The notes beneath the pieces are model-generated. The model was not told where the DNA came from. It saw nothing but the letters and a program-made list of their open reading frames with translations, and did no database searches. From Clostridium sp. CAG:921 (GTDB lineage: Bacteria > Bacillota > Clostridia > TANB77 > CAG-465), in contig HF991961.1 of assembly GCA_000433135.1 (NCBI GenBank), positions 41,585 to 50,037 on the forward strand: a stretch of 8,453 bases of DNA, read 5' to 3'. The position numbers and the translations under genes are program-made. This document shows positions 1 to 5,305 of this stretch, piece by piece; positions within the stretch are counted from its first letter, which is position 1, and each line of letters opens with the position of its first letter.

Positions 1-93
1 ATCCAGGGTAGGGCCAGAGCACTAAAACGTGCTAATGCGTTAGCTTTTAAATCCGAACTGTCAGACTATTTTGCAGAAGGACTTGAAGCTTAA
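1..93 (+). CDS. C-terminal end of an unrecognised protein (5' truncated)
   Basis: Reading from base 1 gives 30 codons ending in TAA at 91-93. The tail is Arg/Lys- and Ala-rich at first (GRARALKRANALAF) and ends in an acidic stretch (DYFAEGLEA). It is followed 14 bases later by a strong hairpin terminator, which supports a real gene end. The piece has about 43% GC (40 of 93 bases), clearly above the genes that follow, and uses codons such as GCG, CTG and CGT that are rare elsewhere in the window. That could reflect a highly expressed gene or a different origin. I do not recognise the family from this fragment. Confidence 0.6.
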   Translation: MQGRARALKRANALAFKSELSDYFAEGLEA

Positions 94-107
94 TATTTAT
101 ACTATAT

Positions 108-148
108 AAAATAAGACCTGTGACTATATTAGTCATGGGCCTTATTTT
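108..148. terminator. Bidirectional hairpin terminator between convergent genes
   Basis: Two 19-base arms (108-126 and 130-148) pair with one mismatch and two G-U pairs around a 3-base loop. The plus strand ends in a T run (145-149), and the A-rich start of the stem supplies a weaker T run for the minus strand. It sits just after the stop codon at 93 and can also serve the convergent carboxypeptidase gene, which ends at 224. The stop of that gene lies in a 12-bp palindrome (224-235), which has no T run of its own. Confidence 0.85.
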
Positions 149-223
149 TACTATTTAAATATATATATTTACTAAATACACTATAATTTTGTAAAATTAC
201 ATCACTTAGTATTGTACTTTTTA

Positions 224-1504
224 CTAGCATGCTAGAATAAGTTTCTTAAACAATACTTTTATATAATCTTCAAATTTTGCTCTGTTTACTTCATTTAAAG
301 CAATAATATCTCTTTGCTCAATTATTTCGTTTGTGATTTTATTCACGATTTCCACTTTTCCTACTTTTTTCCCTTTTTCTATAGGAGCAATTATACCATC
401 ATCGTATATTACATTTGTTTCAACTTCTATATTTGTAGCTTTATTTTTTAATACTGTTACATCTTCAGCTATTCCAACATCTAAATTTACTCCAAGTGAC
501 TTTTCAACAATTTCTTTATCAACAATGTTATCTTTAGAAAATATCGTTTGTACATCATAATTTGCAAATGCAAAATCTAATAATTGTTTTGTTTCTTGAA
601 GCCTAATATCAGAACTTGGTGCCCTCATTACAACAGATAAAAAAGCAGTACCATTTCTCGTAGCACATGCCGATAAATTAAATAGTGCACTAGAAGTAGA
701 ACCCGTTTTTAAACCAGTAGCTCCATCATAAAAACGTATTAATTTATTAGTATTTGTAAGGCCAAAAGTTCCACCTCTTAATGAATCCATCCAAATAGAT
801 GTATATTTTAAAATATCTGGATGTTTTGTTATTAATTCTCTAGACATTATAGATATATCTCTTGCTGTAGTATAGTGTCCTTCCTCATCAAGTCCATGAC
901 AATTTTTAAAATTAGTATTGTTCATCCCTATGCTCTTAGCTTTTTCATTCATCATTTTTACGAAATTTTCTTCTGAGCCAGCTATGTGTTCTGCAACTGC
1001 GACAGTAACATCATTTGCAGATGCAAGGCAAATTGCTTTTAAAGATTCATCAACACTTAATTTTTCGTTTTCTTTAAACCATATCTGCGATCCACCCATT
1101 TTAGATGCCTTTGCACTACATGTAATTGTATCATCATATTTTAATTTTCCACTATCTATTTGTTCCATTGTTATAAGTAGTGTCATAACCTTTGTAACTG
1201 ATGCTGGTAATAACTTTTCATCAGCATTATTTTCATATAAAATAGTATTAGTCGTAGGTTCAATTAATATTTGTGATACAGATTTAAAATCAAATTCTGC
1301 AGGCTGTATTTTTAAATATGATTCGGAGTTTACAGATACACTACTTTCGTCTTCTATATATCCAGTAATATTTTTATCATCTTTAGTATTTTTTGACTCA
1401 TTATCTAACGTATATAAATAACCTGCACAATATACTTGCTTATTTATCCACATTGCACACATAAAAAGTAAAGTGAAAATAACTTTTTTTCTAATCTTAT
1501 TCAA
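224..1504 (-). CDS. D-alanyl-D-alanine carboxypeptidase (DacF/PBP5-like, peptidase S11)
   Basis: Serine D,D-carboxypeptidase that removes the terminal D-Ala from peptidoglycan pentapeptides outside the membrane and so limits cross-linking. All three catalytic motifs of the S11 family are visible, numbered from the upstream TTG at 1507: SVTK at 103-106 (nucleophile S103, base K106), SAN at 163-165 and KTG at 267-269. An N-terminal signal peptide (about residues 1-28) is followed by a low-complexity linker to about 75. The C-terminal PBP5-type beta domain covers about 310-410, and a short amphipathic tail (FEDYIKVLFKKLILAC) is a plausible membrane anchor. Two TTG codons stand in tandem at 1507 and 1504. 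The ribosome binding site GGAGGG (1516-1511) is only 3 bases from the first but 6 from the second, so I place the start at 1504. In Bacillus the dacF paralogue is made in the forespore; which S11 paralogue this is cannot be decided here. Confidence 0.95.
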   Translation of the reverse strand: MNKIRKKVIFTLLFMCAMWINKQVYCAGYLYTLDNESKNTKDDKNITGYIEDESSVSVNSESYLKIQPAEFDFKSVSQILIEPTTNTILYENNADEKLLPASVTKVMTLLITMEQIDSGKLKYDDTITCSAKASKMGGSQIWFKENEKLSVDESLKAICLASANDVTVAVAEHIAGSEENFVKMMNEKAKSIGMNNTNFKNCHGLDEEGHYTTARDISIMSRELITKHPDILKYTSIWMDSLRGGTFGLTNTNKLIRFYDGATGLKTGSTSSALFNLSACATRNGTAFLSVVMRAPSSDIRLQETKQLLDFAFANYDVQTIFSKDNIVDKEIVEKSLGVNLDVGIAEDVTVLKNKATNIEVETNVIYDDGIIAPIEKGKKVGKVEIVNKITNEIIEQRDIIALNEVNRAKFEDYIKVLFKKLILAC

Positions 1505-1541
1505 CAAAATCCCTCCAAAAACAATATAATTCGACTACTAC

Positions 1542-1570
1542 ATTATATTATTTTATTTCCTATTTATGAA
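1542..1570 (-). promoter_or_regulatory. Possible promoter of the D,D-carboxypeptidase gene
   Basis: On the minus strand a perfect TATAAT (1547-1542) is preceded, after 17 bases, by TTCATA (1570-1565). It lies about 35 bases before the start codons. The -10 is good but the -35 matches sigma-A poorly, and I see no convincing forespore sigma-F/G promoter, so control could be by another factor. Confidence 0.4.
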
Positions 1571-1658
1571 ATAATAATTAGGTTAATTTCAAAAGTGTAT
1601 TTATCTTCCTTTGATTTCATTATATTAAAATTATTATTTAAAAGTCATTATCAATTTC

Positions 1659-1687
1659 AAAAAAAATACTACCATAAGTAGTACTTT
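1659..1687 (-). terminator. Rho-independent terminator after the broken membrane-protein gene
   Basis: On the minus strand the arms AGTACTAC and GTAGTATT (plus-strand 1685-1678 and 1672-1665) form an 8-bp stem with one G-U pair and a 5-base loop. The stem runs into eight T residues. It follows the TAA at 1705-1703 by about 17 bases. This supports the view that the gene really ends at 1703 and not at the premature stop near 1850. Confidence 0.75.
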
Positions 1688-1702
1688 AATATATCAAAAA
1701 TT

Positions 1703-2118
1703 TTAAACACTAGCCAATATTGTTGATATTAAAATAATTCCTGTAGATATCATCCCTAAAATACCTGAACAGATCATACACATACCAATTTTAGATTGTG
1801 CTACCGATTTTTTTAAGAACGTACCAAAAACAAGTAATAATACATCTACTATAACAGATAAGTATATGTTATACTTTTATATTTTAACATTTGATGTGAT
1901 ACATCAACCATATTAGCAGCATTATCTTTTATTTCTTGAGTTGCATTAGAATCAGATGCTATTTTATTAAAATATCCACTTATTCCTACCATCTCTGTAC
2001 CATCAACTTTATTTACTGCATTTGTTGCATTAGAAGCTTGATTATACAAAATAATTGGGATAATTCCAATAATAGCTACTAATATAATTACAACTAAAAT
2101 ATTTTTTACAGTTTTCAT
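1703..2118 (-). pseudogene. Three-TM membrane protein of unknown family, split by a one-base frameshift
   Basis: ATG at 2118-2116 has an AAGGAGG site (2136-2130) 11 bases upstream and opens a frame of 89 codons that stops at 1849. Its product has one N-terminal TM segment (residues 6-25) and a hydrophilic, Asn/Asp-rich region to about residue 80. In the next frame an open stretch runs to TAA at 1705-1703 and encodes two clear TM helices (about 84-102 and 111-136) joined by a short Lys-containing loop. Adding one A to the AAAA run at 1878-1875 joins both into a 138-residue protein with a smooth junction (MLKYKKYNIYLSVIVDV). A terminator follows the second stop, not the first. It may be a real lesion, a phase-variable run or a base-calling error. 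I do not recognise the family. The upstream ATG at 2166 lacks a good ribosome site, so I reject it as the start. Confidence 0.6.
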
Positions 2119-2238
2119 ATATTCACATTCCTCCTTATGGTAATATGATATTATATAATTTTTCAAAAATTATATATTTTTTACAATTTTTTTATTTAAA
2201 ATAAAATTTGGATACATATTTATTTATTTTATTATAAA

Positions 2239-2278
2239 ATAGTTTACTAATACTGTTTTTTGTGGTATAATAGTTTAC
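2239..2278 (+). repeat. Pair of direct repeats (ATAGTTTAC) overlapping a promoter
   Basis: ATAGTTTAC occurs at 2239-2247 and again at 2270-2278. The start-to-start distance is 31 bases, about three helical turns. The first copy overlaps the -35 and the second overlaps the end of the -10 of the promoter for the gene at 2322. Same-face spacing over the core promoter suggests a repressor or activator site. The regulator is not known. Confidence 0.4.
2243..2271 (+). promoter_or_regulatory. Sigma-A type promoter of the 150-aa gene, extended -10
   Basis: TTTACT (2243-2248), a 17-base spacer and a perfect TATAAT (2266-2271) preceded by TGG, which gives the extended -10 TGn form. The expected start of transcription near 2278 leaves a leader of about 44 bases before the ATG at 2322. 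Confidence 0.7.
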
Positions 2279-2321
2279 AGTAATATATTTTATTTTTTTA
2301 TAATTAAAGAAAGGAGTCCAT

Positions 2322-2774
2322 ATGAGTGACATTTATTTTGTACCAGAAAGTACAGCTTACTGTACGGTAACACTCGATAATCTTTTTGGAAAGGAGGTAG
2401 AAAAGTTAAATTTTTCATGCAATAAAATCATGAAAAATTGGCTACATAAATATGATGGATGCTATATTTCACCATACAAGCCAAAACTTAGGCAGGTACG
2501 GAATTTACCAATTCCAGAAGGAGCCTCTATTATTAGTGAATATAAAAAGCTTCTTGAAAAGTGGTATTTAATGTACCCAGAAGAAGCAAAAAAAGAAGAA
2601 AGTTCAAAAAAGTCATGGGAATTTCAGCATGACCACCAATTTAAAGTAGTGTTTGGTATTGCAGCTAGACATCACATTTATATTAAGTGGTGTGGAAATG
2701 GAAATCCATCTTTTGGAGACCAATTTGACGTTTATAAAAACAACGTCAGAATCGGATGTATCCATTGCATCTAA
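2322..2774 (+). CDS. Hypothetical Cys/His-rich soluble protein, 150 aa
   Basis: I do not recognise this family. The start is well supported: ATG at 2322 with AAGGAG (2311-2316) 5 bases upstream, a good promoter at 2243-2271, and a perfect hairpin terminator after the stop. It is therefore a monocistronic transcription unit. The protein has no signal peptide and no membrane segment. It has six cysteines (14, 33, 47, 124, 146, 149), the last two forming a C-terminal CIHC pair, and several histidines (42, 103, 105, 117, 118, 148), so metal binding or redox chemistry is possible but unproven. The middle (about 72-100) is Lys/Glu-rich and likely helical. The C-terminal third has alternating hydrophobic residues (FKVVFGIAARHHIYIKW) that look like beta strands. 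A small hairpin in the coding start (2350-2365) may affect expression. Confidence 0.8.
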   Translation: MSDIYFVPESTAYCTVTLDNLFGKEVEKLNFSCNKIMKNWLHKYDGCYISPYKPKLRQVRNLPIPEGASIISEYKKLLEKWYLMYPEEAKKEESSKKSWEFQHDHQFKVVFGIAARHHIYIKWCGNGNPSFGDQFDVYKNNVRIGCIHCI

Positions 2775-2821
2775 TTTTTATTATTATTTTACTTATTATG
2801 TTATTGTTTTAATTGTTATGC

Positions 2822-2853
2822 AAATAGGACCTAGCAATTGCTAGGTCCTATTT
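2822..2853. terminator. Perfect 32-bp palindromic terminator
   Basis: A perfect inverted repeat with 16-base arms (2822-2837 and 2838-2853) is centred on AATT, and the GC-rich part of the stem contains GGACCTAGC. It lies between the stop of the plus-strand gene (2774) and the stop of the convergent 60-aa gene (2876), so it can end transcription from both sides. The T run after the stem is short on either strand. Confidence 0.8.
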
Positions 2854-2875
2854 CAATTATATTACACAATATACA

Positions 2876-3058
2876 TTAATACTTTCCTTCCAAATACCTC
2901 CTTACCTCTTTTTTACCATTTTTTCTGTCATAGTCCTTTGCACTCTTATGAGTGCCTCCGCCAGTAATCTTCATGGTTGAGAATACACTTCTCGAGGCTA
3001 GAATTGGATGTTCCTCCTTTAATTTTTTATTTGTCACATTCTTCATTCGCTTTCCCAT
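2876..3058 (-). CDS. Small basic hypothetical protein, 60 aa
   Basis: The start is the ATG at 3058-3056: the GGAGGAGG site lies 5 bases before it, whereas the in-frame TTG at 3073 overlaps that site and cannot use it. The product is strongly basic, with about 17 Lys/Arg in 60 residues, and has no membrane segment. Its centre carries a Ser/Thr/Gly-rich stretch (SVFSTMKITGGGTHKSAKDY), and the tail is basic and Tyr-ending (RRYLEGKY). The charge and size suggest binding to nucleic acid or to the ribosome, but I do not recognise a family. It is divergent from the small membrane protein gene at 3310, with which it shares a 250-bp control region holding a long palindrome. Confidence 0.65.
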   Translation of the reverse strand: MGKRMKNVTNKKLKEEHPILASRSVFSTMKITGGGTHKSAKDYDRKNGKKEVRRYLEGKY

Positions 3059-3102
3059 AGCGACCTCCTCCAAAAAATTATTTTTTATATAATATAAACT
3101 AC

Positions 3103-3129
3103 ACTATAATTTTATCACTTTTATGTCAA
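3103..3129 (-). promoter_or_regulatory. Probable promoter of the 60-aa basic protein gene
   Basis: On the minus strand a perfect -35 TTGACA (3129-3124) is followed after 15 bases by TATAGT (3108-3103). The spacer is two bases shorter than ideal. A leader of about 35-40 bases would precede the ATG at 3058. The large palindrome at 3136-3157 lies 6 bases upstream of the -35. Confidence 0.45.
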
Positions 3130-3135
3130 TTTATC

Positions 3136-3157
3136 AATATTATGTAAACATAATATT
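3136..3157. promoter_or_regulatory. 22-bp perfect palindrome, probable operator between divergent small genes
   Basis: The arms AATATTATGT (3136-3145) and ACATAATATT (3148-3157) are exact reverse complements separated by AA. The first 13 bases of the element recur exactly at 3245-3257, inside the promoter of the gene at 3310. A palindrome plus a repeated half-site in a divergent control region is the usual look of a dimeric repressor's binding sites. The regulator is not identifiable here. It is unlikely to be a terminator because it has no T run and no gene ends nearby. Confidence 0.5.
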
Positions 3158-3241
3158 TGTCATATATGCTTTTAAGCATTTAAATCTTTTTTATAAAATA
3201 TATAAAATTCATTTATGTATTATGACATTAATAGTATGCTC

Positions 3242-3270
3242 TTGAATATTATGTAAAGTAGTGATATAAT
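3242..3270 (+). promoter_or_regulatory. Sigma-A type promoter of the 55-aa membrane protein gene
   Basis: TTGAAT (3242-3247), a 17-base spacer and a perfect TATAAT (3265-3270), with TGA just before the -10 giving an extended -10. The spacer contains the repeated half-site AATATTATGTAAA (3245-3257), so a bound protein would cover the -35 and spacer. Confidence 0.75.
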
Positions 3271-3309
3271 TATTATATGTTGTATACTTTTATATATAAG
3301 GAGGAAGAA

Positions 3310-3477
3310 ATGAAAAATTTCATACTTAATCACCGGAGAAAAATAATTATTTTTGCATTTGCTATTATCTTTATAGCACTAGTGCTCTTTACATTTAAAA
3401 ATTGCCAGCAAAAAAAAGATGATAATATGGCAGATCACGTAATAGAGCACCTCGACAAATTTATTAACATGAATTAG
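3310..3477 (+). CDS. Small single-TM membrane protein, 55 aa
   Basis: ATG at 3310 with AAGGAGG 5 bases upstream is the clear start; the in-frame ATG at 3277 lies only a few bases after the -10 and has no ribosome site. The N-terminus is basic (KNFILNHRRK), followed by one TM helix at about 12-29, a single cysteine (C32), a KK/DD segment and an amphipathic-looking tail (MADHVIEHLDKFINMN). By the positive-inside rule the N-terminus is in the cytoplasm and the short tail outside, though the two Lys after the helix weaken that. It has its own strong promoter and a strong terminator. I do not recognise a family. A small membrane-active peptide or a regulatory partner of a membrane protein is possible. 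Confidence 0.7.
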   Translation: MKNFILNHRRKIIIFAFAIIFIALVLFTFKNCQQKKDDNMADHVIEHLDKFINMN

Positions 3478-3483
3478 CCTTAT

Positions 3484-3527
3484 TAAAGCTATTATATTGA
3501 AATTAATTTTACAATATAATAGCTTTA
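3484..3527. terminator. Bidirectional terminator with a 16-bp stem
   Basis: Perfect 16-base arms (3484-3499 and 3512-3527) surround a 12-base AT-rich loop. It sits between the TAG at 3475-3477 and the convergent gene ending at 3534, so it serves both. T-rich bases follow on each side. Confidence 0.8.
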
Positions 3528-3533
3528 GTTAAT

Positions 3534-4250
3534 TTAAATATTAAGTTCTAATTGTTCATAACTGATATTTACCTTAAAAGTTCCAGCAACATATGGTGCA
3601 ACTTGATACCTATTAAAAAATATAATCATTCCATTTTTAGTAAATGCAAAATTACCAAAACTAGTAGCCAACGGCTTTGTTCCATCTTTTAGCATTTCCT
3701 CATTTCCATATTCTTTTACTCTTTCCTCATTTTTTAGCACTTCATACGTTATACTTGAAAGTTTACCAAGTATGTGATTGTTGTTTTTTACTAAATCATC
3801 AATTGTAATTTCTAAATTGTTTTTTGTATCAAAACAAACTGATTTTATAATTTCATTTGGATGAGCACCACCGGTAAAATACGTAATATTTAAAATTATT
3901 GAAATATATTTATCATATTCGTAACTATCAAATGTAACATCAAATGTACATTTTTCGTTTTCACCATCAAAATGCTCTGATTCATTTTTAAAAAGTTTGA
4001 TTTCAGAGTTTATATAGTTTTGTATAATTTCATTGCATTTTTGATATTTAGTTTCAGGAAAATACGCTCTTATACTAATTTTTTCATTTTCTTCCATTAT
4101 TTCTTTTACAGAAAATTTACTTTTTTCAAAGTTAGAATTATATACTTGTCTAACACTACCCACATTATAACTAGTATTAAAATTTACATATTGACTTCCA
4201 ATAACTACTACAAAAAATAAAAATAACGCCAAAATATATTTTTTTAACAT
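3534..4250 (-). CDS. Exported DUF4163/DUF3298 (RsiV/PdaC-like) protein
   Basis: An N-terminal signal anchor (residues 5-24, after MLKK) places the rest outside the membrane. Residues about 44-130 match the DUF4163 pattern and end in the hallmark TGGAH (126-130). Residues about 135-235 match DUF3298, including the dipeptide pair FDTKN...DDL and the motif YQVAPYVAG (215-223) near the C-terminus. In Bacillus this pair of domains forms the outer part of RsiV, the lysozyme-sensing anti-sigma factor, and the N-terminal part of the deacetylase PdaC. Here the cytoplasmic tail is only four residues and there is no catalytic domain, so it cannot hold a sigma factor and is probably an envelope-binding protein whose ligand is unknown. 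The start at 4250 is supported by AGGTGAT 5 bases upstream. It lies 108 bases after cdd with no clear terminator between, so read-through from that operon is possible. Confidence 0.85.
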   Translation of the reverse strand: MLKKYILALFLFFVVVIGSQYVNFNTSYNVGSVRQVYNSNFEKSKFSVKEIMEENEKISIRAYFPETKYQKCNEIIQNYINSEIKLFKNESEHFDGENEKCTFDVTFDSYEYDKYISIILNITYFTGGAHPNEIIKSVCFDTKNNLEITIDDLVKNNNHILGKLSSITYEVLKNEERVKEYGNEEMLKDGTKPLATSFGNFAFTKNGMIIFFNRYQVAPYVAGTFKVNISYEQLELNI

Positions 4251-4358
4251 GCATTATCACCTAATATATTTTATGCGTTATTTAAAATTTAATTATATCT
4301 AACTATGAAATATTGTTGCATTTCAAATTATTATCTACCTACTATACTATTTTTAAGA

Positions 4359-4763
4359 TTATCTTTTATTTTTTAACTCAAATGGAACATTCAAGAAGTA
4401 GTTCAAATCATGAGAAGTTAGTTTACCATTTATATATGATATAACTTCTATATTACTACACATATCAAGCATATATTGCAAGCATACGGCACAAGGAGTT
4501 AATGTATCATCTATACTATCTTCCATCCCACCAACAACTGCAATTGCTTCAAATTCTCTTTCGCCACAAGAAATTGCATTTTGGATCGCTACTCTTTCAG
4601 CACAATTAGAAAGAGAAAGTATGGAATATTCCTCTACATTACATCCAATATATACATTACCAGATTTCGTAAGAAGTGCTGCCCCAACCTTATACCCAGT
4701 AGTAGTTGCCAAAGCATTTTTTTTAGCATTTTTAGCTATATTTATTAAATCTTCTTTTGTCAT
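4359..4763 (-). CDS. cdd: Cytidine deaminase, divergent
   Basis: Zinc hydrolase of pyrimidine salvage that turns cytidine and deoxycytidine into uridine forms. The family signatures are present: substrate-binding N42 and E44 in GCNVEE, zinc ligand C54 and catalytic E56 in NCAER, and zinc ligands C91 and C94 in TPCAVC. Length (134 aa) is normal. Several usually fixed positions differ. The ENASYG stretch after N42 is replaced by EEYSILS with one extra residue, the loop before the PCxxC is lengthened (GGMEDSIDDT), and the usual PCGACRQ reads PCAVCLQ, losing the Arg. The fold and chemistry should hold, but substrate preference may differ. The start follows the ybeY stop with no gap, and its ribosome site AGGAGG lies inside the end of ybeY, so translation is coupled. 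Confidence 0.9.
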   Translation of the reverse strand: MTKEDLINIAKNAKKNALATTTGYKVGAALLTKSGNVYIGCNVEEYSILSLSNCAERVAIQNAISCGEREFEAIAVVGGMEDSIDDTLTPCAVCLQYMLDMCSNIEVISYINGKLTSHDLNYFLNVPFELKNKR

Positions 4764-5294
4764 TTACTCTTCCCTCCTAGGAACGCCTACTTTTTCAAGA
4801 ATTTTTTCTTCTAAAGCTCTCATTTTAATTTTATCATTTTCTTCAATATGATCATAACCTAGTAAATGACATATACCGTGAGTTATCATATAAAGTGTTT
4901 CTCTTAACATTCCAGTTTGATACTCAACTGATTGTTCCTCAATAACATCAAGACATAGTATAATATCACCCAGTTGAAGTTCCTTTACTTTTTTATTTTC
5001 ATCTTTTTGTTTTGCTATATTTTCAAGTTCTAATTTATCAAATATAGGAAAAGAAAGTACATCTGTTGCTCTATCCACTTTTCTATATTCATTGTTTATT
5101 TTTCTAATCTCCTCTTTACTTGCTGTAGAAATAGTAAGTAAAACTTCATCAACACTTATACCTTCCTCAAGTAACGCATAATATAATATATCATTAATTT
5201 TTTCTACCAAATTTAGCCCTTTATCTTTGGTTACATCGCTAACTTTTTTTGCTATTTCATCATCAATATCAATAATAATATTTTCTTTTTTCAT
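4764..5294 (-). CDS. ybeY: Endoribonuclease YbeY (16S rRNA maturation)
   Basis: Zinc-dependent single-strand endoribonuclease acting in 16S rRNA 3' end maturation and ribosome quality control. The signature H-x3-H-x5-H is seen as HGICHLLGYDH with zinc ligands H139, H143 and H149. Upstream, the conserved block RKVDRATDVLSFP (71-83) and LGDIIL (108-113) complete the UPF0054 pattern. Length (176 aa) is normal for Clostridia, with a Lys-rich insert at about 95-106. The ATG at 5294 has AAGGGG 5 bases upstream and starts 11 bases after the yqfD stop. In most Firmicutes phoH stands between these two genes; it is absent here. Confidence 0.96.
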   Translation of the reverse strand: MKKENIIIDIDDEIAKKVSDVTKDKGLNLVEKINDILYYALLEEGISVDEVLLTISTASKEEIRKINNEYRKVDRATDVLSFPIFDKLELENIAKQKDENKKVKELQLGDIILCLDVIEEQSVEYQTGMLRETLYMITHGICHLLGYDHIEENDKIKMRALEEKILEKVGVPRREE

Positions 5295-5305
5295 GTTTTC
5301 CCCTT

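Noticed and set aside
183..198. TAATTTT-GT-AAAATTA palindrome downstream of the carboxypeptidase gene
   Set aside because: It is made only of A-T pairs apart from the loop, so it is not stable enough to count as a terminator when a much stronger one stands at 108-148.
918..1421. Plus-strand 167-codon frame opposite the carboxypeptidase
   Set aside because: It is antisense to a gene with all catalytic motifs and has a composition typical of a complementary-strand shadow.
1849..1885. Programmed -1 frameshifting in the split membrane protein gene
   Set aside because: There is no X-XXY-YYZ slippery heptamer in the right frame at the junction and no clear stimulatory hairpin. A missing base in the A run is simpler.
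2727..2747. GACGTT/AACGTC inverted repeat inside the 150-aa gene
   Set aside because: Its 6-bp arms with a 9-base loop lie within coding sequence and have no partner site, so it is probably chance.
2653..2844. Plus-strand 63-codon frame overlapping the 3' end of the 150-aa gene
   Set aside because: It has no ribosome site, lies mostly inside another gene in a different frame and runs into the terminator palindrome.
3310..3477. The 55-aa small membrane protein as an AgrD-type signal precursor for the sensor kinase
   Set aside because: It has a single Cys, but the residues after it are charged (QQKKDDN) instead of a short hydrophobic ring sequence. There is no AgrB gene beside it, and it lies 3.7 kb away with its own promoter.
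4306..4325. TGAAAT/ATTTCA inverted repeat after cdd as a terminator
   Set aside because: The stem has only 6 AT-rich pairs and no T run, so it is too weak to call.
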